A stretch of 64,000 bases of DNA from Bacteroidota bacterium (GCA_023442525.1 JAEZZA010000031.1:124001-188000), one strand, 5' to 3'. Numbered from the stretch's first letter, positions 1 to 10,001 are shown. The notes: generated by a model not told the origin, from the sequence alone. Numbers and translations are program-made.

Positions 1-1
1 A

Positions 2-1594
2 ACAGGCGAAAAACCGGTTACCGGAAATATTCGTAATCTTCCTTACCCTGTAAACATAGGACGGAATGCGGAAATTCACGGACAGGAAACTTCGGATTAT
101 CTTTGCGATGCGATTTTCGACCAGGTAGCTATATTCAACGAGGCCATTGATCCGGCTTTATTAAAGGGCCCTGTACAAAGTGTCAGGAATAAAGCATCAC
201 TTTGGCTTGATTTTGAGGAAGAGAAAGAGGAAGGCGAATTTTTCAGTTATGGCATCGGGGCAAGGACTTATGGCTCCATCTGGCCCGACCGCAGACCACA
301 GCCCGAAATGTGGCAGATCAAAAAATCGGGGCAGCCGGTGACTATTGAACTACTTGATCCCAATGAAGGAAAAATAAAGGTTATCAACCGTTATTTATTT
401 ACCCGGCTTTCAGATGTTGAAGCACGCTGGGCAATTGAAGCCGATGGTAAAAGTATACAGCAGGGCACAATGGTTATTGATGGTGCTCCGATGGATACCG
501 TTACCGTTACAGTGCCGTTTGACAAACCAGCCATCGAATCCGGTAAAAAGTATTTTCTGACTGTCAGCTTTCACCAGAAAGAGGATAAAGTCTGGGCTCC
601 GGCAGGATATGAGATAGCGTTTGAGCAGTTTTCAATGCCATGGAATGCGGAAACTGTATCTGATGCTGTGCAAAGAATGCCTGATCTGACTGTTGAACAT
701 ATCAATGATACCCTTGTAATCAGAGGTGCCCGTTTTGATTATGCGTTCAACAAAAAGACAGGCAGGCTGACCACCATGTATTTTCTGGGTAAGCCCCTGG
801 TAACCGGCGGACCTTCGTTAAACGTATGGCGCGCGCCTCTGGCAAACGAAACCGATGAGTGGAGCAGCTGGTCGTCGGGCGGAACACATTGGGGAGAGGG
901 GTACTCACGTATGGCGGCTACCGACTGGTATACAACAGGCATTGATCGTCTCGTAAGCCATCTGGAAAGTTTCAGATTTGAATTAAAAGACAAGCTGGTG
1001 ATTATTGATGTACATGAAGTTGTTACCACAGCCAGCTCCGGCAGCGGATTTATCAACCATTACACGTATACTATCGACGGTTTTGGCCGACTTACCCTTC
1101 ATCATAAGGTTATTCCCTGGGGCGACATGCCGTCATGGTTGCCCAGGATTGGTACATCATGGATACTCAACAAAGATCTCAACTTTGTAGAATGGTTTGG
1201 ACGGGGGCCGCAGGAAAACTATCCCGACCGGAAATCGGGATACCGGATTGGTACATACAAAACAAAGGTGTCTGACATGTACGAACCATATCTGATTCCA
1301 CAGGATCATGGCTTACGAACGGATAACCGCAGGGTGAAATTCTACAACCAGATGGGAATCGGACTTGAATTTTCAGGATCGGATTTATTTAATTTCAATG
1401 CCATGCCATTTACGACAGATAACCTTACAAAAGCATTGTATACTTATCAATTGAAACCATTTAACGGAATTACTTTCAATTTTGATTACAACACAAGCGG
1501 AGCAGGGTGTACGGCACGTTCTGTATTTAACCTGTACCGGGTACTGCCACAACCCTATGAATACACAATATATGTAAGGCCGTTTCTGGATTGA
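2..1594 (+). CDS. GH2 beta-galactosidase, C-terminal part (5' end outside window)
   Basis: The reading frame is open from the first bases, so this is the tail of a longer gene; the Met codon at 308 is internal. The first 60 or so codons look like the end of a LamG/concanavalin-like module (DQVAIFNEAIDPALL). They are followed by a linker with YGIGARTYGSIWPDRRPQPE and then the beta-galactosidase small-chain domain with LNVWRAPLANETDEW and GRGPQENYPDR. GH2 enzymes of this type release beta-linked galactose and often carry such a LamG insertion. The catalytic glutamates would lie upstream of the window and cannot be checked. The gene converges on the GH43 gene with a 10 bp gap. Galactosidase next to arabinanases fits pectic arabinogalactan side chains; that is inference. 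Confidence 0.88.
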   Translation, partial: TGEKPVTGNIRNLPYPVNIGRNAEIHGQETSDYLCDAIFDQVAIFNEAIDPALLKGPVQSVRNKASLWLDFEEEKEEGEFFSYGIGARTYGSIWPDRRPQPEMWQIKKSGQPVTIELLDPNEGKIKVINRYLFTRLSDVEARWAIEADGKSIQQGTMVIDGAPMDTVTVTVPFDKPAIESGKKYFLTVSFHQKEDKVWAPAGYEIAFEQFSMPWNAETVSDAVQRMPDLTVEHINDTLVIRGARFDYAFNKKTGRLTTMYFLGKPLVTGGPSLNVWRAPLANETDEWSSWSSGGTHWGEGYSRMAATDWYTTGIDRLVSHLESFRFELKDKLVIIDVHEVVTTASSGSGFINHYTYTIDGFGRLTLHHKVIPWGDMPSWLPRIGTSWILNKDLNFVEWFGRGPQENYPDRKSGYRIGTYKTKVSDMYEPYLIPQDHGLRTDNRRVKFYNQMGIGLEFSGSDLFNFNAMPFTTDNLTKALYTYQLKPFNGITFNFDYNTSGAGCTARSVFNLYRVLPQPYEYTIYVRPFLD

Positions 1595-1604
1595 CGGGTA
1601 ATTT

Positions 1605-3266
1605 CTACCTGTCCGACTTTTTGCCCCAATAGGTGGTGTTTTGATTTTTGGCTATTCCGGCGTAAACAAATGTTATGCGTCGGGGCATGGCCTCCCAGTC
1701 GACTTCACGTTCCTCACAAACCACGGCATCGCCCAGGGTAAGCTGTTTACTTAATTGATCATAGTTCCACGTACCGGTAAGTGCGCCCGACATGGAGCCG
1801 TCGGCATGTAATGTAAGAGCAGTGGCACTGTTTTGATTCCTGAAATTATATTTAAGATTAATGTGTTCCCATGTACCTATAAGCGAGTCTCTGGTTATGG
1901 TGCCGAAATCCGGTACGGCTGCATATCGCTCGGGCAGGGCTATCGGCCACAGATTATCAGGTTCGCCCGGGGAGGCCGGACACCAAACTATCCGGCGGAC
2001 ATGTCCCATCATTATGGCATTGGAATAAGGATTCCCGCCTGCGTTGGCGGGTAATCGTCCCTGCGACATGTAAAACCATTCATCGGTACTTTCCTTTTTA
2101 AAGATGCAGCAGTGTGAAATACCAACCCATCCGTTACTCAGTTTAAACTTGTACGGGTGGGTTACAATAGGGTAGCAGTCGCCTTCCCCGTTGGTAAAGT
2201 TGCGGCCGTTGATATCTACATACGGGCCTTCGATATTTTGGCTACGTACAACCCTTGTATTATAGGGTACATCGAGCGGATCATAAGCCATGAACAAATA
2301 GTAGTAGCCGTCTTTGTAAATGATTTCAGGAGCTTCACTTGCCTGCCAGCGTGATGAGGCCAACCGGGTTCCGATTCTTGTGCCATAGCGGGTTGCCAGT
2401 TCACTTGCGCTGTTCGCGTAAGGTTCCCCGGGATTGTTGACTGGCTTGCCTGTCACAGCATCGAGTTCCAGCAATGCAATGCCACTGTGCCATGAGCCAT
2501 ATATGAGGCAGTGCCTTCCTTCGGGTGTTACAATGTAAGTAGGATCAATGGCGTTGTAGTAAAAATACCCGTTCCAGTCATTCGGGTCCGACCGGCTATA
2601 GTTGAGGCCACGATCGGAAGAAGAACAGGTGACAAATCCCTTGTCAACCCACACAGCCGCGGCGGGATCGGTGGATTCGCACATTCCTATAAAGGCACGT
2701 TCAGTCCAGCTCCCGTCAAAGGCACCCGAGGTCGGATTGCCTGTTTTAATATAGTTGTCGATAATAATACAGTAATACATGCGCAGGATCTCCTGTCCTT
2801 CAACTGTAATCCGGCGCACAACCGGTGCCCAGTAACCATACTGAATCTTATCTTTGGGTATGGCAGCCAGGCCCATTCGTGAACGGATCGAATTAAGTGA
2901 ATCAGCCACCCATGATGGTGCTTCATAAAAAGGGCCGCCTACCCAATGCCAGTTAACCAGATCGGTCGAACGTTTGCCCTGGAAATGACCATGGCCTTCA
3001 TGCTCATTACCATACGAGGCATCGGTTCCATACAAATAGTAATAACCTTTGTAGAAGGCTACCGACGGATCATGAACATTGGCAAGATTCCACTTATTCC
3101 GGTTGGTCCATGATGCAATGGGTGAATAATCATCAGCGTAATCGGGGATTGTGAATTGCGCAGTAGTATCGGGATCGTCATCGTCGATATCGTCTTTTTT
3201 GCAACCTGTAAATGGCAGAACAATAATACTGATAAATAATATGAGGAAGAAGTACCTGAATCTCAT
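1605..3266 (-). CDS. GH43 endo-1,5-alpha-L-arabinanase, lipoprotein
   Basis: Predicted to cut alpha-1,5-linked arabinan at the cell envelope. The chosen start (MRFRYFF) gives a 553-residue protein with a clean lipoprotein signal ending in FTGC at Cys22. An upstream ATG at 3275 and a TTG at 3290 are less likely. The five-bladed propeller carries the three GH43 acidic residues: Asp66 in NVHDPSV, Asp241 in NAIDPTY and Glu311 in SEAPEII. The last 90 residues (SLIGTWEHINLKYNF onward) match the C-terminal beta domain found on endo-arabinanases. It is the last gene of the minus-strand SusCD operon, 87 bp after susD. It is longer than the second GH43 in this locus (324 residues), so the two probably act at different places or on different chain lengths. 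Confidence 0.9.
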   Translation of the reverse strand: MRFRYFFLILFISIIVLPFTGCKKDDIDDDDPDTTAQFTIPDYADDYSPIASWTNRNKWNLANVHDPSVAFYKGYYYLYGTDASYGNEHEGHGHFQGKRSTDLVNWHWVGGPFYEAPSWVADSLNSIRSRMGLAAIPKDKIQYGYWAPVVRRITVEGQEILRMYYCIIIDNYIKTGNPTSGAFDGSWTERAFIGMCESTDPAAAVWVDKGFVTCSSSDRGLNYSRSDPNDWNGYFYYNAIDPTYIVTPEGRHCLIYGSWHSGIALLELDAVTGKPVNNPGEPYANSASELATRYGTRIGTRLASSRWQASEAPEIIYKDGYYYLFMAYDPLDVPYNTRVVRSQNIEGPYVDINGRNFTNGEGDCYPIVTHPYKFKLSNGWVGISHCCIFKKESTDEWFYMSQGRLPANAGGNPYSNAIMMGHVRRIVWCPASPGEPDNLWPIALPERYAAVPDFGTITRDSLIGTWEHINLKYNFRNQNSATALTLHADGSMSGALTGTWNYDQLSKQLTLGDAVVCEEREVDWEAMPRRITFVYAGIAKNQNTTYWGKKSDR

Positions 3267-3353
3267 ATCGAACATTGGTTTAATAAGCAAACTTCCTTAT
3301 CAACATTTTAGGATAAATGTCGATAAGGAAGTACCTAAATTAACAAATAATGA

Positions 3354-5108
3354 CTACTCTACAACAGGACGTACATTCCATTTGGCTCTGAAGGCAGGAC
3401 CGTTGTCTTCATTGTTGTTAGCTGAATTACCTACAAGGTTGGGGTTGGCATCCAGCGTGGGCTGATAAATCGGGAAATACTCGTGTCCCTTGTTATAGTA
3501 TTGGAACGAAGAAGCACTGGCAGATTCAGCGGTAAGAGGTTCTGTTGATGCTTTTCCATCACGTTTGTAATAACCATGCTTTACCAATTGGTTTAACCGG
3601 CCTTCGTCGTAGAAGAATCCCCAACGGATGAGGTCGATGCCGCGCCCGTTCTCGCATCCGAATTCTTTAGGCCGCTCCACGTTTGCTATTTGTTCAAAAA
3701 GATGATCAGCAGTAGGGAAATCGGATAATTCGAGATCTTCAAGAGCTACGCGCCTGCGCACCTGGTTAATATAATCAATTGCAGTTTGTGTAGGGCCATT
3801 GAGTTCGTTTTCACATTCGGCTGCACGCAGCAAAACATCGCTGTAACGCATCAGGCGAAGGTTTACACCACAATGTAATCCGGTAGTGATATCGTCGTAA
3901 ATATTGTTTCTGGCATTAGTAAACTTTGCAATTGAAATTCCGCCCTGGGCAGTGTTTGATACCGGACTTTCGGTTATTGGTTGTTGATACACGGTATTGC
4001 TGCGCGGATCACCATCGGGATATGCAGCAGTAGCCTGGTCGGTATAACTGTCGTACGCAGGTTCGTAAGTCACCAGTGTCCAGTATAGACGTGGATCGAG
4101 ACGATCGTCTGTACAATTTTCGGCTCTGAACAGGTTATACAACCAGGGTGAGCCGGCCAGGTCGCCCCAGCTACCCAGAGTTTGTGAAGCATAGTTGCTT
4201 TCAACGGCATGGCCCTGAGTTGCCTGCGGGCTTATGTTTACCGGAGTCCACTCCTGGTCGGTACCACCGGTACCATAATCCATAAATTGAACTTCGAAGA
4301 GGCTTTCTGAATTGTTTTCATAAGCCGGACCTTCTCTGAAATTATCGCCATAATCGTCCATAAGTTCATAGTGTCCGTATTTCCCGGCGATAATGTCTTT
4401 CAAAACTTCATAGGCTTCAGCAAATTTATGACGGAACATACGGGCTCTTGCCAGGTATCCGGCAGCGGAACCACATGTGGCACGGCCCTTTGCCCAATCA
4501 CCGCCTGCATCGCGTGAGGGCAGTATCTGCATAGCCTCGGTGAGGTCGGCCTCAATCAGATCGAACACCTCATCCTGTGAGCTACTGGGTGCATACATCG
4601 TATTGAGGCTTGCATAATCCGAATAGTTGGTAAACAACGGAACTGTTTGATAATAGGTAGCCAGTTCATAATAAGCCAAAGCCCTGAGGAAAAGAGCCTG
4701 TCCTTTTATTTGATTGTACGAAGCTTCAGACATGGTCACACCGTCTACTTTCGATAATACAAAGTTTGTACGGTTCACTACATGATAACAGTCGCGCCAT
4801 ATCCACTGGTCGCCTATTCCAATTGTTCCCGGAGAATTAAGGTTATCATACTCCAGATACCATTGCTGTGATGAATTCCACACCTCGTCGCCACGAACAG
4901 CATCCATTGTGTAACCAACACGGGCAAATGTGCCCTCGAGCCGGATACGGTTGTAACATGCGATAACAGCCTCCTGGAGTTCGGATTCGGAATCGCCGAA
5001 ATCATTGGTGGTCTGCATATTAGGGTCGGAAACATTAAGTGCGTCTTCACAGGCATTTAAGCCGAATGTCAGCACCAAAATGGTCAGGATTATATTTAAT
5101 ATTTTCAT
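3354..5108 (-). CDS. SusD/RagB-family glycan-binding lipoprotein
   Basis: A 584-residue outer-membrane lipoprotein with lipobox GLNAC (Cys20). SusD proteins form the lid over a SusC channel and bind the incoming oligosaccharide. The family pattern is visible: an alpha-helical TPR-like N-terminal half (AVIACYNRIRLEG, GQALFLRALAYYELATYY) and a C-terminal part with RYSDVLLRAAECENEL, INQVRRRVALED and ERPKEFGCENGRGIDLIRWG. It begins 26 bp after susC ends and precedes the GH43 gene, the classic SusC-SusD-enzyme order. From the neighbouring enzymes the ligand is probably an arabino-oligosaccharide; the sequence alone does not show that. Confidence 0.95.
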   Translation of the reverse strand: MKILNIILTILVLTFGLNACEDALNVSDPNMQTTNDFGDSESELQEAVIACYNRIRLEGTFARVGYTMDAVRGDEVWNSSQQWYLEYDNLNSPGTIGIGDQWIWRDCYHVVNRTNFVLSKVDGVTMSEASYNQIKGQALFLRALAYYELATYYQTVPLFTNYSDYASLNTMYAPSSSQDEVFDLIEADLTEAMQILPSRDAGGDWAKGRATCGSAAGYLARARMFRHKFAEAYEVLKDIIAGKYGHYELMDDYGDNFREGPAYENNSESLFEVQFMDYGTGGTDQEWTPVNISPQATQGHAVESNYASQTLGSWGDLAGSPWLYNLFRAENCTDDRLDPRLYWTLVTYEPAYDSYTDQATAAYPDGDPRSNTVYQQPITESPVSNTAQGGISIAKFTNARNNIYDDITTGLHCGVNLRLMRYSDVLLRAAECENELNGPTQTAIDYINQVRRRVALEDLELSDFPTADHLFEQIANVERPKEFGCENGRGIDLIRWGFFYDEGRLNQLVKHGYYKRDGKASTEPLTAESASASSFQYYNKGHEYFPIYQPTLDANPNLVGNSANNNEDNGPAFRAKWNVRPVVE

Positions 5109-5134
5109 AGTGATATCCTATTTAAAATTTGACT

Positions 5135-8100
5135 TTAGAACGACAAGTGTAATCCGAACATAACGGTTCGCGGAGTAGGATACGATGCATAGTTATAACC
5201 TGGGGTGAATGTGCCTCCGGCGAAGTCGACGTTATAGCCGTTGTATTTTGACAAGGTGACCAGATTCTGCCCCGAAGCATATAAACGAACACCTCTTACA
5301 TAGCCGCCAAACCATTTGTCGGGCAAATTATAACCCAGTTCGATGTTGGCAATTTTTAAATAAGATGCATTCTGAATGAACCGGTTGCTGAACATATCGT
5401 TGGTTACTGCACCCTCAGCTTTGTAGGTGACACGTGGCACATCGGTATTAACGTTAACAGGTAAACCGTTGAGAGCAGCATCGGCTTCCGAATTGAATGC
5501 ATCTAACAATTCTACACTCTTATTGAGCGGACCATAAGAACTGCGTAATGTGAGGTCAACAAAGTCAACAGCCTTAAATCCTGCTGCTGCGAATGTAGCA
5601 ATGCTCAGGTCGATACCTCTCCATTCGGCCCTGATATTCAGTCCATAATGATAATCGGGTATACCGCTGCCCAGGAATTTCCTGTCGCCTTCGAGTGTAA
5701 TCTGTCCGTCGTTATTAATGTCTACGTACCTAACATCACCCGGTTTGGCACCAGCCTGGGTGACTAATTCGCCCTCGGCATTGTAATAGTTATCAATATC
5801 AGATTGCGAACGGAAAAGCCCGTTTGCAACCAGGCCGTAGAATTCACCGACTTTACGTCCGACCTCTGTACGGCAGTATCCATCATTACGAGGTTGCTTT
5901 AAAGCGTCCAAAGCGGTTACTTCGTTTCTTAGGGTGGAGAAGTTTGCGCTAATGTCAAACTTAACAGGATTCTGATAATTATGATAGGCAACCAGGAACT
6001 CAAGTCCTGAATTTATCATGGTTGCAGCGTTCATCTTTACGAATTCATTGGTAACGCCTGCTTCTGCCGGAACCGGAACATCATAATGAAGGTCTTCTGA
6101 TTTCGATTTATACCAGTCGAATGTAAATTCCAGTTGATTGTTGAACATACCCAGGTCAAGTCCGAAATCGAGAGTTTTCTTAATTTCCCACCTGATAGTC
6201 TCATTTACGTAGTTGGATATGGCTGAACCCGTAACTTTGTTATTTCCGAAGCTATAGGTATAATCATTTCTCATCATGGCAGCCATGTAATCGTATGCGC
6301 CAAGATTCGTGGTATTACCCAGTTCTCCGTAGCTGCCGCGAATTTTAAACAGATTGATCAGCGATTTGCTCACGGGAAAGAAGTTTTCACGTTCAATACG
6401 CCAGCCTGCAGATACAGATGGGAACCAATCCCAGCGATCCTTCGAAGAAAGCCGGCTGTCGCCATCATAACGGGCTGTTAATGACAGGAGATATTTTTCA
6501 TCGAAATTATAATTAAAACGCCCAATGTATGAGGCCATCACAATTTCGGATTCTCCACTTGCGCCATAAGTATCTGCAGCATTATCTACCTGAAGATAGT
6601 ATGGTTCAGGTATGTTAACACCCCTGCTTGTGGAGGTGTGAAAGAGATTGCGCTCGAATGTTTGACCAACGACTAAATTAAAATTATTACGACCTACCTT
6701 CCCGTCGTACGTTAAATAGTTTTCGAAGAGTGCGTTGCCATAATTACGATAACCCTCAAACAATTCCTCATCGGTTTTTGCAAGGTAATTGGTTGTACTC
6801 TGAATAAATGCGGGCACAAACGTGAAGTCTTTTGCAAAGGTCTTGCTGTACGATAGATTAATGGTGTAGTCTAACTTGCGATTGGTGCTATGACGTTTAA
6901 ACATACCCAGGAGATCAACAATTGCCGAACCGGAAGCTACCACCCGGTCGACAACAACGTTTCTTTCCAAAGTATTGTTCGTGAGCAAAGGGTTCGTTAT
7001 ACGTATATCACCGTGAACATCATCGTAGTAGGTGCCGTAGCCGAACGAGTCGTAAGTGTAATTTGATGCAGCCGGAATTTTGTCATCCAGCACCCATGTC
7101 GACGGATCGTAAGCCTTTACAGTCGGAGGCATCAGCAGAGCCGAAGCCATCACCGGAAATTGAGCGCCCCACAAACCTTCTACGTATTCGTTGGCATTGC
7201 TGAGCGCCATATTATCCTGGTTGATGTGGCTGTACACTATGCTCGTTTTTATTTTCACAAACTTGACATCCATGGTGTTGTTGAAACGGGCAGTGTAACG
7301 GTCGAAGTTAGGACCTGCCCCTTCGATGGTTCCTTCCTGGCTGTAATAGTCGAGAGCAAGATTGTAGGTATTGCTAGTGCCTCCACCGGAGAGGTTAAGG
7401 TTGTGATTCTGGCGAATCCCCGTTTTGAAGGCTTCATTAAACCAATCTGTGTTGACTTTGGCCGGGTCGACATATTTTGGACCCGAAGGATCATATCCTG
7501 CCGGAACATCCATGCCGAAATTCTTGTATATCATAGTCGTATAAGTACCATATTGGTATGAGTCCATCACATCATATACATCTTTTTCCACCCGGTCGAA
7601 ACCCATATATCCCTTATAGTCTACCTTCATGGGTTGATTCTGCTTTCCCTGCTTGGTGGTGATGATAATCACACCGTTGGCAGCACGCGATCCGTAGATT
7701 GCAGCAGCTGATGCATCCTTGAGTATCTGGATGGTTTCGATATCGTTGGGTGAAAAGTCGCGTATTGTGTATCCCATGGGCACACCGTCGATGATGTAAA
7801 GTGGCGGGGTGGAACCAAACGAACCGATACCACGAACACGTACAGTGGGATCTGCTCCCGGTTGTCCGTCAGAAGTGATCTGCACACCTGCTACCTTTCC
7901 TTCGAGCATGGTGGATATGTTCGAGTGCGATACTTTCTGAATCTCTTCGGTATTAACAACCGCAACTGAACCTGTAAGATCCACCTTGCGCTGAGTTCCG
8001 TAGCCGATTACCACCACCTGGTCAAGGGTTTTGATATCAGGAACGAGATCGATGGTACCCAGATCCGACTGACCTGTGATGACGATTTCTTCGCTCACGT

Positions 8101-8368
8101 ACCCTACATATGAGATCATTATGGTTCCATCCGAAGGTACCGTAAGTGAAAAATTACCTTCGGCATCAGCAACTGTACCAATAGTTGCACCTTTTAATTG
8201 AATGGTTGCCCCGGCGAGAGGATCTCCGTTTTCGTCGATGACTTTACCTTTTACTAATATGTCGCCCGGTTGAGTTATCGACGCCTGGCCGGCTCTGTCG
8301 TTTTCATCCGCAAATGTTGCCGGTGCAAGAATAAGCAACCCCGACAGGATTAAATATATATATTTCAT
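5135..8368 (-). CDS. SusC/RagA-family TonB-dependent oligosaccharide transporter
   Basis: A TonB-dependent outer-membrane transporter of 1077 residues. I chose the ATG at 8368 because it starts a signal peptide (MKYIYLILSGLLIL) and avoids the overlap that the upstream TTG (8401) would create with the preceding gene. In order it has a signal peptide, a CarboxypepD_reg-like domain (GKVIDENGDPLAGATI), a TonB box-like stretch and the plug (LDQVVVIGYGTQ, DGVPMGYTIRDFSPNDIETIQ, ASAAAIYGSRAANGVIIITTK). A long beta barrel follows, ending in an aromatic (GLHLSF). It works with the adjacent SusD. The upstream region is AT-rich with no Shine-Dalgarno sequence, usual for this phylum. Confidence 0.95.
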   Translation of the reverse strand: MKYIYLILSGLLILAPATFADENDRAGQASITQPGDILVKGKVIDENGDPLAGATIQLKGATIGTVADAEGNFSLTVPSDGTIMISYVGYVSEEIVITGQSDLGTIDLVPDIKTLDQVVVIGYGTQRKVDLTGSVAVVNTEEIQKVSHSNISTMLEGKVAGVQITSDGQPGADPTVRVRGIGSFGSTPPLYIIDGVPMGYTIRDFSPNDIETIQILKDASAAAIYGSRAANGVIIITTKQGKQNQPMKVDYKGYMGFDRVEKDVYDVMDSYQYGTYTTMIYKNFGMDVPAGYDPSGPKYVDPAKVNTDWFNEAFKTGIRQNHNLNLSGGGTSNTYNLALDYYSQEGTIEGAGPNFDRYTARFNNTMDVKFVKIKTSIVYSHINQDNMALSNANEYVEGLWGAQFPVMASALLMPPTVKAYDPSTWVLDDKIPAASNYTYDSFGYGTYYDDVHGDIRITNPLLTNNTLERNVVVDRVVASGSAIVDLLGMFKRHSTNRKLDYTINLSYSKTFAKDFTFVPAFIQSTTNYLAKTDEELFEGYRNYGNALFENYLTYDGKVGRNNFNLVVGQTFERNLFHTSTSRGVNIPEPYYLQVDNAADTYGASGESEIVMASYIGRFNYNFDEKYLLSLTARYDGDSRLSSKDRWDWFPSVSAGWRIERENFFPVSKSLINLFKIRGSYGELGNTTNLGAYDYMAAMMRNDYTYSFGNNKVTGSAISNYVNETIRWEIKKTLDFGLDLGMFNNQLEFTFDWYKSKSEDLHYDVPVPAEAGVTNEFVKMNAATMINSGLEFLVAYHNYQNPVKFDISANFSTLRNEVTALDALKQPRNDGYCRTEVGRKVGEFYGLVANGLFRSQSDIDNYYNAEGELVTQAGAKPGDVRYVDINNDGQITLEGDRKFLGSGIPDYHYGLNIRAEWRGIDLSIATFAAAGFKAVDFVDLTLRSSYGPLNKSVELLDAFNSEADAALNGLPVNVNTDVPRVTYKAEGAVTNDMFSNRFIQNASYLKIANIELGYNLPDKWFGGYVRGVRLYASGQNLVTLSKYNGYNVDFAGGTFTPGYNYASYPTPRTVMFGLHLSF

Positions 8369-8390
8369 AATTTGATATTTTTTCTGATTA

Positions 8391-9767
8391 TTATTCCACA
8401 AAGTACTTTTCTATGGTTTCTCCGGGTTTCAATGCCTTGCTGATTTTAGCCGATTGGGTCTTTGCAGTGACTATTTGAGAAACCTTCAGTGAAATCTCAA
8501 CCGTAGCTCCATTCATAAAAGTGGTGAAGTTGTCCCAATCATAATTGTTGGTTAAATTATCACCCAGGTAGAATGTGCCCCATCCAAAATTATCAGCACG
8601 CAGAATGAAGCATTCTTTATAGTTGACGCTGCTGCGATTCTGACCGTTGGTTAAAGCAAGAAGCCAGTTGTTCCAGTTATTCACTCCATTAGTGTAGTTT
8701 ACAAATTTGTAGTGGAAATATGCTTCACCCACTACCGTCTGGTAATTACTGAAAGCGCTCCACCAGGGTGTGGTGTTGTCTTCCAATCCTACAGTAGTTG
8801 CTACTGAATAGGGATGTGCCCAGGCAGCGGGATTGGTAGTATCATCCAGAGCACAGTAATATGTTCCTTCAGGATCCATTACCATGTGTCCGCCTTCGAT
8901 GAGCAGGAATGAACCATATCCCTCGTAAGGAAGTCCTTCTGTAAAATAAGTATAGGTAAACTCACCGTGAGATGCGGTTGTGATGGTTGCGGTCATTTCG
9001 GCGCGGAAAGTCGTCACTTCTTCAACAGGCTCTTCGGGCTTAATAACCGCTTTCGAAGGTATGAGATATGCCTTTTTCATCACAAAATGGCTGCCATCGG
9101 CAATTAAGAACGAAGCTATATCAGCCGTGGCCGATACCTTCTGTTGATAGGTCTGGGTGAGTGTAACACCGTTTGTTCCAACAGCAGTGGATGTTACCAC
9201 TACATAGCCGCTTGCTGAATGATCCACCTCCATTGTAACATAAGCGCCCTGCATAGTTGTGCGGAAATCATTCCAGATATCACCATCCTCATCCGTGTCG
9301 GGATAGTCATGGCTAACCTGGCTGATATCGAAAAGATAACCTTCAGAAGCCATTCCGCCACCCCAGCCCCAGGCATCGGAGCGCAGTACAAAATATTCGG
9401 CATAACCGGCACCGTCACGGTCAATTCCATTGGTGACCGCAAGATTCCAATTGTTCCAGTTGTTTATGCCGGTACCATAATTAATAAACTCTATATGCAG
9501 CAGCTTGTTGGCCGGAACAGTAAAATAATCGGAGAAATATGCCCACCAGCCGGCGCTGTTGTCTTCCGGCCCTACTATCGCATTGACAAGAATCAGATAC
9601 GTAGTGTCACCCGTATTCGGTTTGGAAGCCTCAATTGAGTCGATCTTATGCTGCAGATCCGAAGGCGCATCAATTGTGTAAAGATCCACCTTCTCGCACC
9701 CAATTAAGCTAAATGTTAGCAAAACTGCCGCGCAAAAAGCGCAATTCATCAGTTTAATTGTTTTCAT
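8391..9767 (-). CDS. Duplicated-domain surface lipoprotein, candidate glycan-binding protein
   Basis: I do not recognise a named family. The 458-residue protein starts with a lipoprotein signal (lipobox LIGC, Cys24). It contains two similar modules, about residues 64-240 and 326-458. Both carry a VG.EDN....WW..FS.Y start, an F.NY..G.NNWNNW core (102-107 and 363-368), LA.TNG, FVLR/FILR and a following WG. The Trp/Asn-rich core suggests a beta-sandwich carbohydrate-binding fold; that is inference. It is the first gene of the operon, only 22 bp before susC, a place where SusE/SusF-like surface glycan-binding proteins can occur. The most likely role is to hold polysaccharide at the cell surface. 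Confidence 0.75.
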   Translation of the reverse strand: MKTIKLMNCAFCAAVLLTFSLIGCEKVDLYTIDAPSDLQHKIDSIEASKPNTGDTTYLILVNAIVGPEDNSAGWWAYFSDYFTVPANKLLHIEFINYGTGINNWNNWNLAVTNGIDRDGAGYAEYFVLRSDAWGWGGGMASEGYLFDISQVSHDYPDTDEDGDIWNDFRTTMQGAYVTMEVDHSASGYVVVTSTAVGTNGVTLTQTYQQKVSATADIASFLIADGSHFVMKKAYLIPSKAVIKPEEPVEEVTTFRAEMTATITTASHGEFTYTYFTEGLPYEGYGSFLLIEGGHMVMDPEGTYYCALDDTTNPAAWAHPYSVATTVGLEDNTTPWWSAFSNYQTVVGEAYFHYKFVNYTNGVNNWNNWLLALTNGQNRSSVNYKECFILRADNFGWGTFYLGDNLTNNYDWDNFTTFMNGATVEISLKVSQIVTAKTQSAKISKALKPGETIEKYFVE

Positions 9768-9887
9768 AAATAATCATATTAGTTTATTTTCATAAAATTA
9801 GATTGATTGTGTTCTGTGTTTTTCCTGATACACTGTTGTTTGTAGATAGACGTTTACCGGTTTTTTCCAGCATAAAATTATCTCTAT

Positions 9888-9950
9888 CGATATTTAACAT
9901 GGGGTACTGATTGATATTTTGGGTGGACAAATTGATATTTGGAAATATCC
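9888..9950 (-). promoter_or_regulatory. Three 21-bp direct-repeat units upstream of the SusC operon (candidate HTCS operator)
   Basis: Read on the minus strand (the direction of the operon), three 21-bp units run from 9950 to 9888. Units 1 and 2 share AAATATCAAT exactly in phase (plus-strand ATTGATATTT at 9910-9919 and 9931-9940). Unit 2 contains TGTCCACC (9929-9922), and unit 3 has the related AGTACCCC. The TGTCCACC unit recurs upstream of the GH51 gene at 14422. Two-turn spacing of direct repeats suits a dimeric AraC-type DNA-binding domain such as that of the adjacent HTCS. The operon start is about 120 bp downstream. Confidence 0.6.
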
Positions 9951-9993
9951 CCAAAAAAAGACCGGATTCATATTAAATGTAAAAAATACTTTT

Positions 9994-10001
9994 TAAATTT
10001 G
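9994..10001 (+). promoter_or_regulatory. Candidate -7 box of the HTCS gene
   Basis: TAAATTTG matches the Bacteroidota -7 consensus TAnnTTTG and lies 45 bp before the HTCS start codon. No exact TTTG is visible at the usual -33 spacing, so the call is weak. Confidence 0.35.

Noticed and set aside
739..1056. 105-residue minus-strand ORF opposite the GH2 gene
   Set aside because: Antisense shadow of a well-supported coding region; no promoter or ribosome-binding site.
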